DNA of 64,000 nucleotides from Streptomyces roseoviridis (GCF_039535235.1 NZ_BAAAWU010000001.1:186001-250000), one strand, 5' to 3'; positions 49,886-59,481 are shown, counted from the first letter of the stretch. The notes: generated by a model not told the origin, from the letters alone. Program-made: numbers and translations.

Positions 49886-50650
49886 TCAGGCGGCCAGGAA
49901 GGCCTCGATGGCGTCGGCGAGGTCCTTCGGGGTCTCCTCGGGCGCGTAGTGCCCGGCGTCGGGCAGCACCGTGAGCCGGGCGTTGGGGTACCAGCGCAGC
50001 CAGGTCGCCTCCATCGCCTCCGCGCCGAGCGCCGGGTCGTGGGCGCCGACGACGAGGAGGACGGGCGCCGGGTTGTCGCGGACCCGCTCGTGGAAGTCCG
50101 TGCGCGACCAGGAGTCCAGGTAGGCGCGGAAGGCGGTGGCCGAGGAGCGCCGCAGGGAGCGGTCCACGAGGCCGGACAGCCAGGCGTCGCCGTACCGTCC
50201 GCCGGTGGTGTTGTCGATGATGGCCCGGCGGTTGGCCGCGCTCTCGGCGGCCCCGGCGAACAGCTCCCAGGTCTCCGCGTCGAGCGGGAAGCCCGCCGCG
50301 GACACCGGCGAGATGCCGACGATCGAGCGCACCCGCCCGGGTGCGTCGAGCAGCATCAGCTGGGCCGCCTTGGCCCCCATGGAGTGGCCCACCACGGAGA
50401 ACTCTTCCCAGCCGAGGTCGTCGGCGACGGCGAGGGCGTCCGCCGCGACCTCCTCCATGGTGTACGCGCCGTCGGCGTCCATCGCCTCCCCGTAGCCGCG
50501 GCAGTCGAGGAAGGCGTACGAGCCGGTGTCCCGGTCGAGGTGTTCCCGCAGCGGCGCGAAGCTGGTGCGGTCGCCGAACCAGTTGTGCAGTACCAGGGCG
50601 CGGCGCGGACCGCTGCCCTCCACGTCGTACGGAAGAACCCGGCCCGTCAT
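49886..50650 (-). CDS. Alpha/beta hydrolase
   Basis: A 254-residue cytoplasmic hydrolase. LVLHNWFGDRTSFAPLREHL begins the fold, FLDCRGYGEAMD follows, the nucleophile elbow is VVGHSMGAKAAQLML, the acid is in VVGAHDPALGAEAM and the His in DAGHYAPEETP. The Asn in HNWFG replaces the more common Gly of the oxyanion turn. Substrate unknown. AGGGGG precedes ATG 50650. Confidence 0.9.
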   Translation of the reverse strand: MTGRVLPYDVEGSGPRRALVLHNWFGDRTSFAPLREHLDRDTGSYAFLDCRGYGEAMDADGAYTMEEVAADALAVADDLGWEEFSVVGHSMGAKAAQLMLLDAPGRVRSIVGISPVSAAGFPLDAETWELFAGAAESAANRRAIIDNTTGGRYGDAWLSGLVDRSLRRSSATAFRAYLDSWSRTDFHERVRDNPAPVLLVVGAHDPALGAEAMEATWLRWYPNARLTVLPDAGHYAPEETPKDLADAIEAFLAA

Positions 50651-50811
50651 CAAGCCCCCTGGTCGAGAGGTGTGGGTGGGCCGCGCGCGGGCGCGGCGGC
50701 CGAGCACCGAGTCTCGCGAGCGGCGCCGAGCGGGGTCAATGCCCCCGAGGAGTGGTTCACCTGTGCGCACTCCGGATGCGTGGCCCTCACGGCGGGGAGC
50801 ATGCTGGCTGT

Positions 50812-53388
50812 GTGACCTCGTACGGCGCGGCAGGCCCCGCCCCGTCGGCCTCGCCCGGGCCCCGGCGGGGCGCCGGCGCCGACGGGCCGGCGGGGGACGG
50901 GCCGGCGCCGGAGGCCCTGACGGCGGACGCCCTGCCGGTGGTGCTCGCCGAGTCCGTGCTGCGGGCGGTCGAGGCGGCCGGCGGTTACGCGGGCGGGGTC
51001 TATCTGCGCTCCGGCACGCCGGGGCTGCTGCGGCTCGCCGTGCTCGCGGGCCTGCCCTCCTCGCTGTTCCGCCCCTGGTGGCGGATGCACGAGAACCGGC
51101 CCTTCCCCGTGGCGGAGGCCCACCGGTCGGGGCAGCCGGTGCACCTCGGGGACGTCGAGGAGGCCATGCGGCTCTTTCCGCAGCTCGTGGCGAGCCTTCC
51201 CTTCCCCTTCGCCTCTTTGTACATCCCCGTGGTCCGCGGCCGTGAGCGCTACGGCGTCCTGGTGGTGCTGCGGACGCCGACGCCCGGGATGCCGGTCGAC
51301 GCGCCGGACCGCGGCCGCATGCTCGCGGAGGCCCGCCGCCTCGGCCTGGCCCTCGACGACCTCGCCGCGGGCGGGACCCGCGTGGAGTGGCCCGGCGAAC
51401 CGGTCTCCGTCCAGCTGCCCGTCCGGACCGGTCCGCCGGTGCGGATCGGTTACTTCGACTGGAACCTGGACACCGGCACCGTCACGGCCGACGCCGGCCT
51501 GCGGGCGATCCTCGGGGAGGACGCGCCGTCCCCCTGGAGCGTCGAGGCGCTCACCGCCCGGCTCGTGCCCGAGGACACCTACGCCCTGTGGGCGCTGGCC
51601 CGGCAGGCGGCGGGCTCGGGCGGCCCGGCCGCCCGCAGGATCAGGCTGAAGGGGCCGGACGGCGGGCTGCACCTCCTCGAGGTGACCGCCCGCCCGGTCG
51701 CGCACGGCCCCGCCGGGAACGTGCTCACCGGCTCCCTGGTCGACCTCGGCACCGGCCTCCTCGGCTCCGACGCCACCGACCGGCTGCCCCGCGCGATCCT
51801 GGCCATCGACCGGCTCGGGCGGATCACGTACGTCAACGCGCGCACGGAGTCCCTGCTCGGCCTGCCGCGCGACACCCTGGCCGGACGGGCGCTCTGGGAG
51901 GCCCTGCCGTGGTTCGCCCACCCGTACCACGAGGAGCAGCTGCGCGGGGCGCTCCTGTCCGACGAGCCGATCCACTTCCTGGCGCATCCGGGGCACGGCG
52001 CGTGGCTGTCGGTGTCCCTGTATCCGGGGCAGGACGGGGTGACCCTGGTGCTCGTCCCGGAGAAGAACGACCCGGCGGGCCGGCCACCCGGCGTCGGGAG
52101 CGTGAGGCGGGCCGACAAGGCCGACGAGGCCGCGGAAGCCGACGGGCTGACCTCTCCGGAGGGCAGGGCCGCGGCGCTCTACCGCCCGGTTGCGCTCGCC
52201 ATCGCCCTGTCGGAGGCCGTGACGGCACGCCAGGTGTCGGCGGTGGTCACCGAGGAGCTGCTGCCGGCCTTCGGCGGCCGGCAACTGGCGATCTACCTGC
52301 TGAGCGAACGGCATCTGTACCTGGCGTGGGAGACGGGTTTCCCGCCGGGCTTCCTGGAGCCCTTCGACGGGGTCGGCCTGGACGCCCACGTGCCCGGTGT
52401 GGAGACGCTCACCTCCGGCCGGCCGCTGTTCTTCGAGTCGATGGACCAGCTCGGCGCCGCGTACCCGGGGCTGCCGCTGGACGCGCACACGGGGGCGCGG
52501 GCGTTCCTGCCGCTGATCGCCTCGGGCCGGCCAGTGGGCTCGTGCATCCTCGGCTTCGACGCGCCGCGCGGCTTCACTGCCGAGGAGCGCACGGTGCTGA
52601 CGGCGCTCGCGGGCCTGATCGCCCAGGCGTTGGAGCGGGCGCAGCGCTACGACTCCGAGTCGGCGCTCGCCCGGGGGCTGCAGGACGCGCTCCTCCCCCA
52701 CCGGCTGCCGGTGCACGAGGGGGTGGAGACGGTGGGCCGTTACCTGCCGGGCACCCAGGGCATGGACGTGGGCGGCGACTGGTACGACGTGATCGAGACG
52801 GACGACGGCCGCCTCGCCCTCGTCATCGGGGACGTCCAGGGGCACGGGGTGGCCGCCGCGGCGACCATGGGCCAGCTGCGCAGCGCGGTGCGGGCGTTCG
52901 CGCTGGGCGGGCACGCGCCCGAGGACGTGGTGCGGGGCACCAACCGGCTGCTCATCGACCTCGATCCGGGGCAGTTCGCGAGCTGCTGCTACGTCGTCCT
53001 CGACCCCGAGACCGGTGAGGCGCACGCCGCACGGGCCGGGCACCCGCAGCCGCTGCTGCGCAGGACAGACGGCTCCACGGTCGGGGTGGACCTCGCGGGC
53101 GGAGTGGTGCTGGGGGTCGACGACAGCGCCACGTATCCGGTGACCCGGCTGCGCCTCGGACCGGGCGAGGTGCTCGCCCTGTTCACGGACGGCCTGGTGG
53201 AGCGGCCGGACACGGACATCGACGAGGGCATCGAGCGGCTGCGCCGTGCCCTGGCCGCCACCGGCTCGGCGCCGCTGCCGGAGACCGCCGACCGGCTGAT
53301 CCGCGAGGCCCGGCAGTCCGCGGACCGGCCCGACGACATCGCCCTGCTCCTGGCGGCCCGCTGGGGGACGCGCGCGCACCGGGCGTGA
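50812..53388 (+). CDS. SpoIIE-type PP2C phosphatase with GAF and PAS sensor domains
   Basis: An 858-residue soluble sensor phosphatase. A GAF-like domain (about 30-175) is followed by two PAS domains (about 210-305 and 320-420; [20 protein letters not shown]), a second GAF domain (about 455-605) and the PP2C/SpoIIE domain (about 620-855) with [23 protein letters not shown] and [13 protein letters not shown], which hold the metal-binding Asp residues. It should dephosphorylate STAS-domain antagonists in response to a signal bound by the GAF/PAS part. No kinase domain is attached, unlike some paralogues. Start is GTG 50812. Confidence 0.93.
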   Translation: MTSYGAAGPAPSASPGPRRGAGADGPAGDGPAPEALTADALPVVLAESVLRAVEAAGGYAGGVYLRSGTPGLLRLAVLAGLPSSLFRPWWRMHENRPFPVAEAHRSGQPVHLGDVEEAMRLFPQLVASLPFPFASLYIPVVRGRERYGVLVVLRTPTPGMPVDAPDRGRMLAEARRLGLALDDLAAGGTRVEWPGEPVSVQLPVRTGPPVRIGYFDWNLDTGTVTADAGLRAILGEDAPSPWSVEALTARLVPEDTYALWALARQAAGSGGPAARRIRLKGPDGGLHLLEVTARPVAHGPAGNVLTGSLVDLGTGLLGSDATDRLPRAILAIDRLGRITYVNARTESLLGLPRDTLAGRALWEALPWFAHPYHEEQLRGALLSDEPIHFLAHPGHGAWLSVSLYPGQDGVTLVLVPEKNDPAGRPPGVGSVRRADKADEAAEADGLTSPEGRAAALYRPVALAIALSEAVTARQVSAVVTEELLPAFGGRQLAIYLLSERHLYLAWETGFPPGFLEPFDGVGLDAHVPGVETLTSGRPLFFESMDQLGAAYPGLPLDAHTGARAFLPLIASGRPVGSCILGFDAPRGFTAEERTVLTALAGLIAQALERAQRYDSESALARGLQDALLPHRLPVHEGVETVGRYLPGTQGMDVGGDWYDVIETDDGRLALVIGDVQGHGVAAAATMGQLRSAVRAFALGGHAPEDVVRGTNRLLIDLDPGQFASCCYVVLDPETGEAHAARAGHPQPLLRRTDGSTVGVDLAGGVVLGVDDSATYPVTRLRLGPGEVLALFTDGLVERPDTDIDEGIERLRRALAATGSAPLPETADRLIREARQSADRPDDIALLLAARWGTRAHRA

Positions 53389-53494
53389 CGGGTGTGTCGT
53401 CACCCGGGTGGGTGTGCGGCGCTGGTCGTGCGGGCGGCGTGCGGGGAGGCTGGGCGCACCGGGGGAAGACTGGCAGGACGTCCGAGGAGGACAC

Positions 53495-53749
53495 GTGCAG
53501 CAGGACAAGCAGCCGGACTACGGGCCCGTGGTGTTCCGCGACCGGTCCGCCGGGTTCGCGTTTCTGACCCGGTCGACGGCGAGCAGCGACCAGACCATCG
53601 AGTGGGACGACGGCAACACCTACCCGGTGGTGGACGTCGAGATCTCCTCCGAGAGCCACCCGTTCTACACGGGCAAGGCGCGCACGGTGGACAGCGAGGG
53701 CCGGATCGCGAAGTTCGAGCGGCGCTACGGGGAGGGCGACGGTTCCTGA
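53495..53749 (+). CDS. rpmE2: 50S ribosomal protein L31, type B (zinc-free)
   Basis: An 84-residue L31 of type [41 protein letters not shown] and KFERRYG are diagnostic. The zinc-binding cysteines of type A L31 are missing. Such paralogues replace the zinc form when zinc is scarce and are Zur-regulated in streptomycetes; no clear Zur box is visible. GAGGAGG precedes the GTG at 53495. It stands apart from the L33 paralogue at 18353. Confidence 0.95.
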   Translation: MQQDKQPDYGPVVFRDRSAGFAFLTRSTASSDQTIEWDDGNTYPVVDVEISSESHPFYTGKARTVDSEGRIAKFERRYGEGDGS

Positions 53750-53762
53750 GCGGGCGGGGCCG

Positions 53763-53785
53763 TTGTCAGTGCTGCCCCCTAGAGT
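53763..53785 (+). promoter_or_regulatory. PafBC-type DNA-damage promoter (RecA-NDp motif)
   Basis: TTGTCAGTG (53763-53771), exactly eight bases, TAGAGT (53780-53785). This matches the actinobacterial motif tTGTCRgtg-N8-TAnnnT at every fixed position. It precedes the alpha/beta hydrolase at 53840 and lies within 15 bases of the L31 stop. Confidence 0.75.
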
Positions 53786-53839
53786 GACCGGGACCGGTGG
53801 GGAGCCGGTCCTACGGGGTGTCACGGGAGGCGGAGCACC

Positions 53840-54601
53840 ATGCGCGAGCTGTTTCTGGCGGAGGCGGGGGGATGCGTCCGGTGGATCGATCTGCCCGGCG
53901 GGGCGACGGGGCTGGCGCGGGTGTACGTGCACGGCCTCGGCTGCAGCGGCGCGTCCGACTTCGCGCACGTCGCGGTGCGTCCGGAGCTCGCCGGACGGCG
54001 TTCGCTCCTCGTCGACCTGCTGGGCTTCGGTCTGAGCGACCGGCCGCGCTCCTTCGACTACCGCATGGAGTCACAGGCGGCGGCCGTCGCCCGGATCCTC
54101 GACCACGAGGGCCTGTCCGGGGTCGAGCTGGTCGGGCACTCGATGGGCGGGGCGGTCGCGATCCGGCTGGCCGCGTCGCGCCCGGATCTGGTGGACCGGC
54201 TGGTGGTGGCCGAGCCCAATCTGTACGCGGGAGGGGGCGCGTTCTCCTCTCCCGTCGCCGCCCAGGACGAGGAGTCCTTCGTGCGGGAGGGCTTCGCCGC
54301 GATGGTCGCCGGTCAGGACCGTGCGGACTACGCGGCGCGGCTGCGGCTCGCCGATCCGCTGGCCGTGCACCGCAGCTCGGTGGCGCTGGTGGAGGGCTCG
54401 GTGCCGGCGGAGGGCGAGCTGCTGTTCGCCCTCCAGCGGCCGCGGGCCTTCCTGGTGGGCGAGCTCAGCCTGCCGGACGCGGACGCCGAGAAGGCCGCGG
54501 CGCAGGGCATACCGGTGTTCGAGGTGCCGGCCGCCGGGCACAACATGACGATCGACAATCCGGAGGGCTTCGCCCTGGCTCTCGCCCGCGCCCTTACCTG
54601 A
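53840..54601 (+). CDS. Alpha/beta hydrolase under a DNA-damage-type promoter
   Basis: A 253-residue hydrolase. ARVYVHGLGCSGASDF is the oxyanion turn, LLVDLLGFGLSDRP the strand-4 region, VELVGHSMGGAVAIRLA the nucleophile elbow with Ser, VFEVPAAGHNMTIDNPEGF the His region; the acid is probably the Glu or Asp before it. Substrate unknown. GGGAGGCGGAG precedes ATG 53840. The promoter-like motif upstream suggests induction by DNA damage. Confidence 0.9.
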   Translation: MRELFLAEAGGCVRWIDLPGGATGLARVYVHGLGCSGASDFAHVAVRPELAGRRSLLVDLLGFGLSDRPRSFDYRMESQAAAVARILDHEGLSGVELVGHSMGGAVAIRLAASRPDLVDRLVVAEPNLYAGGGAFSSPVAAQDEESFVREGFAAMVAGQDRADYAARLRLADPLAVHRSSVALVEGSVPAEGELLFALQRPRAFLVGELSLPDADAEKAAAQGIPVFEVPAAGHNMTIDNPEGFALALARALT

Positions 54602-54689
54602 ACCGGCCCCGGCCGTGCCGCCGCCCCCGGGCCGGTGGTGCGGCGGCGGGGGCGGTGGGCGGTGGTTCGGCGCGGGCCGTGCGGACGGA

Positions 54690-55187
54690 TCAGGCCTCGA
54701 CGACGCCGGACTTGGCGACGCGGATGTCGGCGCTGGTGCGGCCGGAGGCGGAGCCCAGCTTCTCGATCTTGTCGACGATCTCCTGGCCCTTGACGACCTC
54801 GCCGAAGACGACGTGCTTGCCGTCGAGCCAGTTGGTGACGATGGTGGTGATGAAGAACTGGGAGCCGTTGGTGTTGCGGCCCGCGTTCGCCATCGACAGC
54901 AGGTACGGGCGGTCGTGCTTCAGCTGGAAGTTCTCGTCCGCGAACTTCTCGCCGTAGATGCTCTTGCCGCCGGTGCCGTTCTCGTTGGTGAAGTCACCGC
55001 CCTGGAGCATGAACTGGGGGATGACGCGGTGGAAGGGGGAGCCGGCGTAGCCGAAGCCGTGCTGGCCGGTGGCGAGCTCGCGGAAGTTGCGGGCGGTCTT
55101 CGGGACGACCTCGTCGAAGAGCTTGAATTCGATCCGGCCGGCCTCTTCGCCGTTGATGGTGATGTCGAAGTAGACGTTGTCGCTCAT
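54690..55187 (-). CDS. Cyclophilin-type peptidyl-prolyl isomerase
   Basis: A 165-residue cytoplasmic cyclophilin. [59 protein letters not shown] and [19 protein letters not shown] are all family signatures, including the active-site Arg in FHRVIP and the Gln/Phe pair. No signal peptide, so it acts in the cytoplasm. AGGA eight bases before ATG 55187 favours that start over GTG 55193. Confidence 0.97.
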   Translation of the reverse strand: MSDNVYFDITINGEEAGRIEFKLFDEVVPKTARNFRELATGQHGFGYAGSPFHRVIPQFMLQGGDFTNENGTGGKSIYGEKFADENFQLKHDRPYLLSMANAGRNTNGSQFFITTIVTNWLDGKHVVFGEVVKGQEIVDKIEKLGSASGRTSADIRVAKSGVVEA

Positions 55188-55282
55188 GGGCACATCCTGT
55201 CATTCCCCGAGCGTCACGCGCACACGGGGCGTGCCCCGCACGGCCGCGAAGGGGCTGTACGGGGCACGGGCGGGGGCGGAGG

Positions 55283-55504
55283 TCAGAGGAGCCCGCCGGC
55301 CTGCGGGGCCTGGAGGCCGCCTCCGGCGCCCTCGACGGTCTCGCCCACGAGGGAGCCGACGGCCTGGTCCTCCTGGAGGAGGCCGGTGACCTTGTCGGCG
55401 GGGCCGCCGGCCTCGGCGGCGGAGGCGTCCTGGGGCGGGCTGACGAGGGCGGTGACGACGCCTGCGGCGAGGGAGGCGATGGCGAGCATGCTGCGCTTCT
55501 TCAT
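55283..55504 (-). CDS. Small secreted hypothetical protein
   Basis: A 73-residue exported peptide. A signal sequence (MKKRSMLAIASLAAGVVTAL, cleavage near DASA-A) precedes a mature part of about 45 residues rich in Gly, Val and Gln (LLQEDQAVGSLVGETVEG). No cysteine. Streptomycetes secrete several small proteins of this sort that affect aerial growth, but I cannot assign it. Confidence 0.7.
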   Translation of the reverse strand: MKKRSMLAIASLAAGVVTALVSPPQDASAAEAGGPADKVTGLLQEDQAVGSLVGETVEGAGGGLQAPQAGGLL

Positions 55505-55686
55505 GCCCTGGTCAACTACCGAGGGGCCTTGAGGTTACGGCGGCCGTGGCACCGATTCCGTACCCCCACCGGACGCACGAGGGAACGATTCCGAATACCC
55601 GCCCTTCGGGCGGAACCATTCATTCCAGGCGGATGTCTCTCCCAGTGACACCACTGTCCCCGTCGCAGAACGAATCGGGGGACGCC

Positions 55687-56211
55687 ATGTTCCATCGCCA
55701 GACCCTCGCGGCCGCGGCCGCGGGCATCCTTCTCACCGCCGGGATCGGCGCCACCGCCCCCGCGGGGGCCACGGCCCCTGCCTCCCGAACGACGACCGCC
55801 CCGGCCACGGCCCGGGTCGTCGACGTCCGCTGGGGCGGCCACTCCACCTTCGACCGGCTCGTGATCGACGTCCGGGGCACGATGCCCCCGGTGAGCGTCA
55901 AGCCGGTGAAGGAGCTGCGTTACGACGGCTCGGGCAACAAGGTGCCGCTCGCCGGGAAGTACTTCCTGGAGATCCGGCTCTCCCCGGCCGTCGCCCACAA
56001 CGAGGCCGGCGCCTCCGTCTACCAGGGACCCCGGCTGCTCAAGATCCACCTTCCCGCGCTCAAGGGCGTCGCCCTCACCGGCGACTTCGAGGGCGTGGTC
56101 ACCGTCGGAGCCGCCTTCGCCGCCAAACCCGTCTACAAGACCTTCGTGCTGCACCACCCCGAGCGCTTCGTGCTCGATGTCGCCCGTCCCGCACCCGTCT
56201 GCCGCGGGTGA
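55687..56211 (+). CDS. Secreted protein with AMIN-like beta domain
   Basis: A 174-residue exported protein. Signal peptide about 1-28 (LAAAAAGILLTAGIGATAPA). The mature domain reads VVDVRWGGHSTFDRLVIDVR, FLEIRLSPAVAHNEAG, LKGVALTGDFEGVVTVGAAF and FVLHHPERFVLDV, the strand order of AMIN-like domains, which bind cell-wall or membrane surfaces in some envelope proteins. No enzymatic motif. ATG 55687 has only a weak GGGGGA site upstream. Confidence 0.8.
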   Translation: MFHRQTLAAAAAGILLTAGIGATAPAGATAPASRTTTAPATARVVDVRWGGHSTFDRLVIDVRGTMPPVSVKPVKELRYDGSGNKVPLAGKYFLEIRLSPAVAHNEAGASVYQGPRLLKIHLPALKGVALTGDFEGVVTVGAAFAAKPVYKTFVLHHPERFVLDVARPAPVCRG

Positions 56212-56261
56212 TCCCGTCCGCCCACGGGGCGGTGGCCGTCCTCGCGGCGGCCACCGTCCCT

Positions 56262-57194
56262 TCAGTGCGGGCCGGGGCCCGCCGGCCCGCCCTCCCGGGG
56301 CCCGCGGTCGAGCCGGCGCAGGACGAGCCGCTCGTGGACGAGCCGCCCCACGAGGGCGGCGCCGTAGACGACGAATCCGACACCGACGAGCCAGGACTGC
56401 AGGACCAGGACCGTGCCGAACTGCCCGTAGGTGACGGCGTTGGAGGCGATGAGGGGGGAGAAGACGAGCTGGGAGAAGATCCGCAGGCCGAACAGCCCCA
56501 AGGCGGTGAGCAGCGAGCCGGGCAGCAGGGCGCGCCAGCGGATGCGGCCGCAGAGCAGGAAGCGCTGCGACCACCAGAAGAACAGGAAGGTGCCGGTGAG
56601 GTCGCCGAGTGCGACGAGGACGGCGCCGCGGGCCGAGGAGCGCCCGGGGACGGTCGTGGCGACGAAGAGCAGCAGGGCGGCGACCAGGACGGCGAGCCAG
56701 ACGACGTGCCGCCACATGGTGTGCCAGCGGGCTGTGGGCAGGCCCCAGACGCGTTCGTAGCCGGTCTGCACGGCCGATCCGAAGGTGACGCCGAAGGCGG
56801 CGAGCGCGGCGAGACCGAAGGCGGTGGTGCGCTGGAGGGCCTGCCCCGGCTGCCCGAAGAGCCGTTCGACCTCTTCCTGGGAGACCTCGGAGACGCCGAG
56901 GCCCTGGACGAGCCAGCGGGCGAAGCCCTGACCGCTCGCGAGGTCGGCGGCGGCGACCACGATCAGCAGGGGCACGAGGGTGAGCAGGCTGAGGGCGGCG
57001 AACCCCATGGCGCGGTGCATGAGTTCCATCTCGCGCCCCCGGTTCCAGGTGAGCCCGACCGGTGAGGACATCAGGCGCACATGGAGCCGGTGGAACCAGT
57101 GTCCGTGCTCGGCGGGGGCACCGTCGCGCGGCGCACCGGAAGTGGGGGGCATGCCTCGTCGAGTACCCGCCGGTGGGCCGATTCCGTCCGGCAT
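56262..57194 (-). CDS. YihY/BrkB-family membrane protein
   Basis: A 310-residue integral membrane protein with six or so helices: FAALSLLTLVPLLIVVAAAD, TAFGLAALAAFGVTFGSAV, HVVWLAVLVAALLLFVATTV, ALGDLTGTFLFFWWSQRFLL, LLPGSLLTALGLFGLRIFS and LVLQSWLVGVGFVVYGAALV. This is the YihY/BrkB fold, originally linked to serum resistance in Bordetella but of unknown activity. It is not RNase BN, despite older annotations. The start is uncertain: ATG 57194 or ATG 57152. Confidence 0.85.
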   Translation of the reverse strand: MPDGIGPPAGTRRGMPPTSGAPRDGAPAEHGHWFHRLHVRLMSSPVGLTWNRGREMELMHRAMGFAALSLLTLVPLLIVVAAADLASGQGFARWLVQGLGVSEVSQEEVERLFGQPGQALQRTTAFGLAALAAFGVTFGSAVQTGYERVWGLPTARWHTMWRHVVWLAVLVAALLLFVATTVPGRSSARGAVLVALGDLTGTFLFFWWSQRFLLCGRIRWRALLPGSLLTALGLFGLRIFSQLVFSPLIASNAVTYGQFGTVLVLQSWLVGVGFVVYGAALVGRLVHERLVLRRLDRGPREGGPAGPGPH

Positions 57195-57279
57195 GCGGCC
57201 GAACGGGTGCGGAGGCGGAGCACGCCGGTGCCCGCCGGGCCGATCGGGGGCGGCCCGAACGGGCCGGCGGGCGGACCGT

Positions 57280-57657
57280 TCAGGAACGGGCGAAGGGGCG
57301 GCCCGTGCGGGTGCAGTGGTCGGGGGCCTGGTCGTCGGCGGGGTACGGGGCGCCGGTGGCCTGGAGGGCGGCGCTCACCAGGGTCGCCAGCAGGTCGATG
57401 TCCGATCCCGTGTCCAGACGGACCGTCACCCAGCCCGAGCCGGCGCGCAGTCGCAGCGCGGTCGATCCCAGGAGGGCCGGCCGCAGCCGGGCGACCATGG
57501 CGCGGGTGAGGTGGACGTCGGCTTCGTTCTCACCGTGGAAGTGCACGATCTGCTGCGTCGCGGTGCGCAGTCCGAGCTCGGCGCCGCAGGCCGCGCGGTC
57601 GGCGATCAGCGAGGGCCAGCTCATCAGGCGTTCACTGGCGTGCCTGGCTGTGTTCAT
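57280..57657 (-). CDS. DUF5519 (luciferase-named) family protein
   Basis: A 125-residue cytoplasmic protein. TATQQIVHFHGENEADVHLT, VARLRPALLGSTALRLRAGS and GWVTVRLDTGSDIDLLATLV match the DUF5519 group, which databases name luciferase family although it is unrelated to bacterial LuxA. The VHFHGENEADVHLT segment contains two histidines and acidic residues that could bind a metal. No ribosome site is visible before ATG 57657. Confidence 0.78.
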   Translation of the reverse strand: MNTARHASERLMSWPSLIADRAACGAELGLRTATQQIVHFHGENEADVHLTRAMVARLRPALLGSTALRLRAGSGWVTVRLDTGSDIDLLATLVSAALQATGAPYPADDQAPDHCTRTGRPFARS

Positions 57658-57894
57658 ACCGAGGAGCGTGCCGCTCCGCGGGGACCTGCACAAGCGTCCT
57701 GGCGAAAGAATTCCGCCGAGGCCTGAAATCGTCGACTCGCCTCGCGTCACGGACCGTTCACGGACCGGCGCCGCCGGCCGGGCGGCCTCGTCCGCGAGGG
57801 CGCCCCGCCCCCGTCCCGCCCCCGTCCCGCCCCCGTTCCGCCCCCGTCCCGCCGACGTCGCGTCCGTCCCGCGCGGCCTCCTGACCGGAAGGCG

Positions 57895-57917
57895 TTGTCA
57901 GGGGGCGGCGCTACGGT
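57895..57917 (+). promoter_or_regulatory. PafBC-type DNA-damage promoter (RecA-NDp-like motif)
   Basis: TTGTCAGGG (57895-57903), exactly eight bases, TACGGT (57912-57917). One position differs from tTGTCRgtg-N8-TAnnnT. TACGGT ends seven bases before ATG 57925, so the transcript is likely leaderless. Confidence 0.65.
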
Positions 57918-57924
57918 GACGGGC

Positions 57925-58455
57925 ATGATCGACACGGAAGACCGCACCTTTCCCGAAGCCCTCGCCGACGTGGCCGGGGTCTCCTTCGCCCACGCCGACG
58001 GCGACGGCTACGGCGTGGACTACGAGCCGTACGCCGCCTTCCCGAGCGCCGAGGAGACCACGGAGTGGATCCGGGCGTGGACGGGGAACCAGGAGCTCGA
58101 CGGCGACGCCTTCCTGCCCTTCGGCATGGACGGGACGGGCGGCCAGGTGGCCTTCCACCGGGTCCGCCCGGGGCGGCCGCCGGCAGAGCAGCCGGTGGTG
58201 TTCCTCGGCTCGGAGGGCGAGGTGCGGGTGCTCGCCCGGGACCTCTCCGGATTCCTCTGGCTCCTCGCCGACGGTTACGGCCCGCTCGACTTCGTCTGGT
58301 CCGAGCGGCGCGCGCCGCGTCCGCACGCCGGGCTCGCCGCGATCGCCGCGCGCCACGGCGGCGTCGGCTCGCGCCGTCCGGCGGCGGAGACCGTGGCGGC
58401 CGCCGCGGCCGAGTTCCCCGCCTTCGAGGACGAGACCTTCGCGTTGTGCCGGTAG
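57925..58455 (+). CDS. SUKH-like (SMI1/KNR4 superfamily) protein under a DNA-damage-type promoter
   Basis: A 176-residue cytoplasmic protein. AFPSAEETTEWIRAWTGNQE, DGDAFLPFGMDGTGGQVAFH, VVFLGSEGEVRVLARDLSGF and LWLLADGYGPLDF are the fold pattern seen in SMI1/KNR4 family proteins of streptomycetes. No toxin is adjacent. The promoter motif and leaderless start suggest induction by DNA damage. Function unknown. Confidence 0.75.
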   Translation: MIDTEDRTFPEALADVAGVSFAHADGDGYGVDYEPYAAFPSAEETTEWIRAWTGNQELDGDAFLPFGMDGTGGQVAFHRVRPGRPPAEQPVVFLGSEGEVRVLARDLSGFLWLLADGYGPLDFVWSERRAPRPHAGLAAIAARHGGVGSRRPAAETVAAAAAEFPAFEDETFALCR

Positions 58456-58460
58456 GGGTG

Positions 58461-58554
58461 CCTCGCCGCGCGAGGCGGTCGCGCGGGGCCGTGGCCGAGC
58501 GGCGTGCGCCTCGCCGCGCGAGGCGGTCGCGCGGGGCCGTGGCCGAGCGGCGTG
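58461..58554. repeat. 46-bp exact duplication, each copy with a hairpin
   Basis: 58461-58506 and 58509-58554 are identical 46-base sequences. Each begins CCTCGCCGCGCGAGG, a six-base perfect hairpin. They lie between the SUKH-like gene (ends 58455) and the MoxR gene (start 58612) and may act as a double terminator. Confidence 0.9.
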
Positions 58555-58611
58555 CCGGTCGCTAGGCTGCCCCTACTGATGGGTAACCGAGGGAACTCCG
58601 GGGGGACGGCT

Positions 58612-59481
58612 GTGACGACCGGGTACTTCAGCTCCGTGGACGACGTCGCCTCGCGGCTCGCCGGCACCGGCTATCTGGCCTCGCCCGCCGTCGCCACCAC
58701 GGTGTTCCTCGCCGACCGCCTGGGCAAGCCGCTGCTCGTCGAAGGGCCGGCCGGGGTGGGCAAGACGGAGCTGGCCAAGGCGGTGGCCGAGGTCGCGGGA
58801 GCGCGGCTGGTGCGGCTCCAGTGCTACGAGGGCGTCGACGAGGCCCGCGCACTGTACGAGTGGAACCACGCCAAGCAGCTGCTGCGGATCACCGCGGGCC
58901 GGGACGAGAGCTGGGACGAGACCCGCACCGACATCTTCGGCGAGGAGTTCCTTCTCTCCCGTCCGCTGCTGACCGCGATCCGTTCCGAGGAGCCGACCGT
59001 GCTGCTGGTCGACGAGACGGACAAGGCCGACGTGGAGGTCGAGGGGCTGCTCCTGGAGGTGCTGAGCGACTTCCAGGTGACCGTGCCCGAGCTCGGGACC
59101 ATCACCGCCACCCGCCGTCCCTTCGTCGTGCTCACCTCCAACGCGAGCCGCGAGCTCTCCGAGGCTCTGCGCCGCCGGTGCCTCTTCCTCCACATCGGCT
59201 TCCCCGAGGAGGACCTGGAGCGCCGGATCGTACGGAGCAAGGTGCCGGGCATCGACGAGGCCCTCGCGGCGTCGGTGGTGCGGGTGGTCGGCGCGCTGCG
59301 CGCGATGGACCTGCGCAAGGCCCCCTCGGTCGCAGAGACCGTCGACTGGGCCCGCACGCTCCTCGCGCTCGGCGCGGACACCCTCTCGGAGGCGGTCGTG
59401 CGGGACAGCCTGGGGGTGATCCTCAAGCACCGGGAGGACATCCTGACGGCCGCCGCCGAGCTCGGCCTGGAGGCGGTGTGA
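58612..59481 (+). CDS. MoxR-family AAA+ ATPase
   Basis: A 289-residue AAA+ chaperone-like ATPase. Walker A GPAGVGKT (45-52), Walker B LLVDETDKAD, sensor 1 FVVLTSNASRELSEALRRRC with the arginine finger, and the helix-2 insert LRITAGRD-DETRTDIFGEEF are present. MoxR proteins help assemble or activate complexes together with VWA-domain partners. GTG 58612 is chosen for GGGGGA upstream; ATG 58579 is an alternative. The downstream VWA gene overlaps it by four bases. Confidence 0.93.
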   Translation: MTTGYFSSVDDVASRLAGTGYLASPAVATTVFLADRLGKPLLVEGPAGVGKTELAKAVAEVAGARLVRLQCYEGVDEARALYEWNHAKQLLRITAGRDESWDETRTDIFGEEFLLSRPLLTAIRSEEPTVLLVDETDKADVEVEGLLLEVLSDFQVTVPELGTITATRRPFVVLTSNASRELSEALRRRCLFLHIGFPEEDLERRIVRSKVPGIDEALAASVVRVVGALRAMDLRKAPSVAETVDWARTLLALGADTLSEAVVRDSLGVILKHREDILTAAAELGLEAV

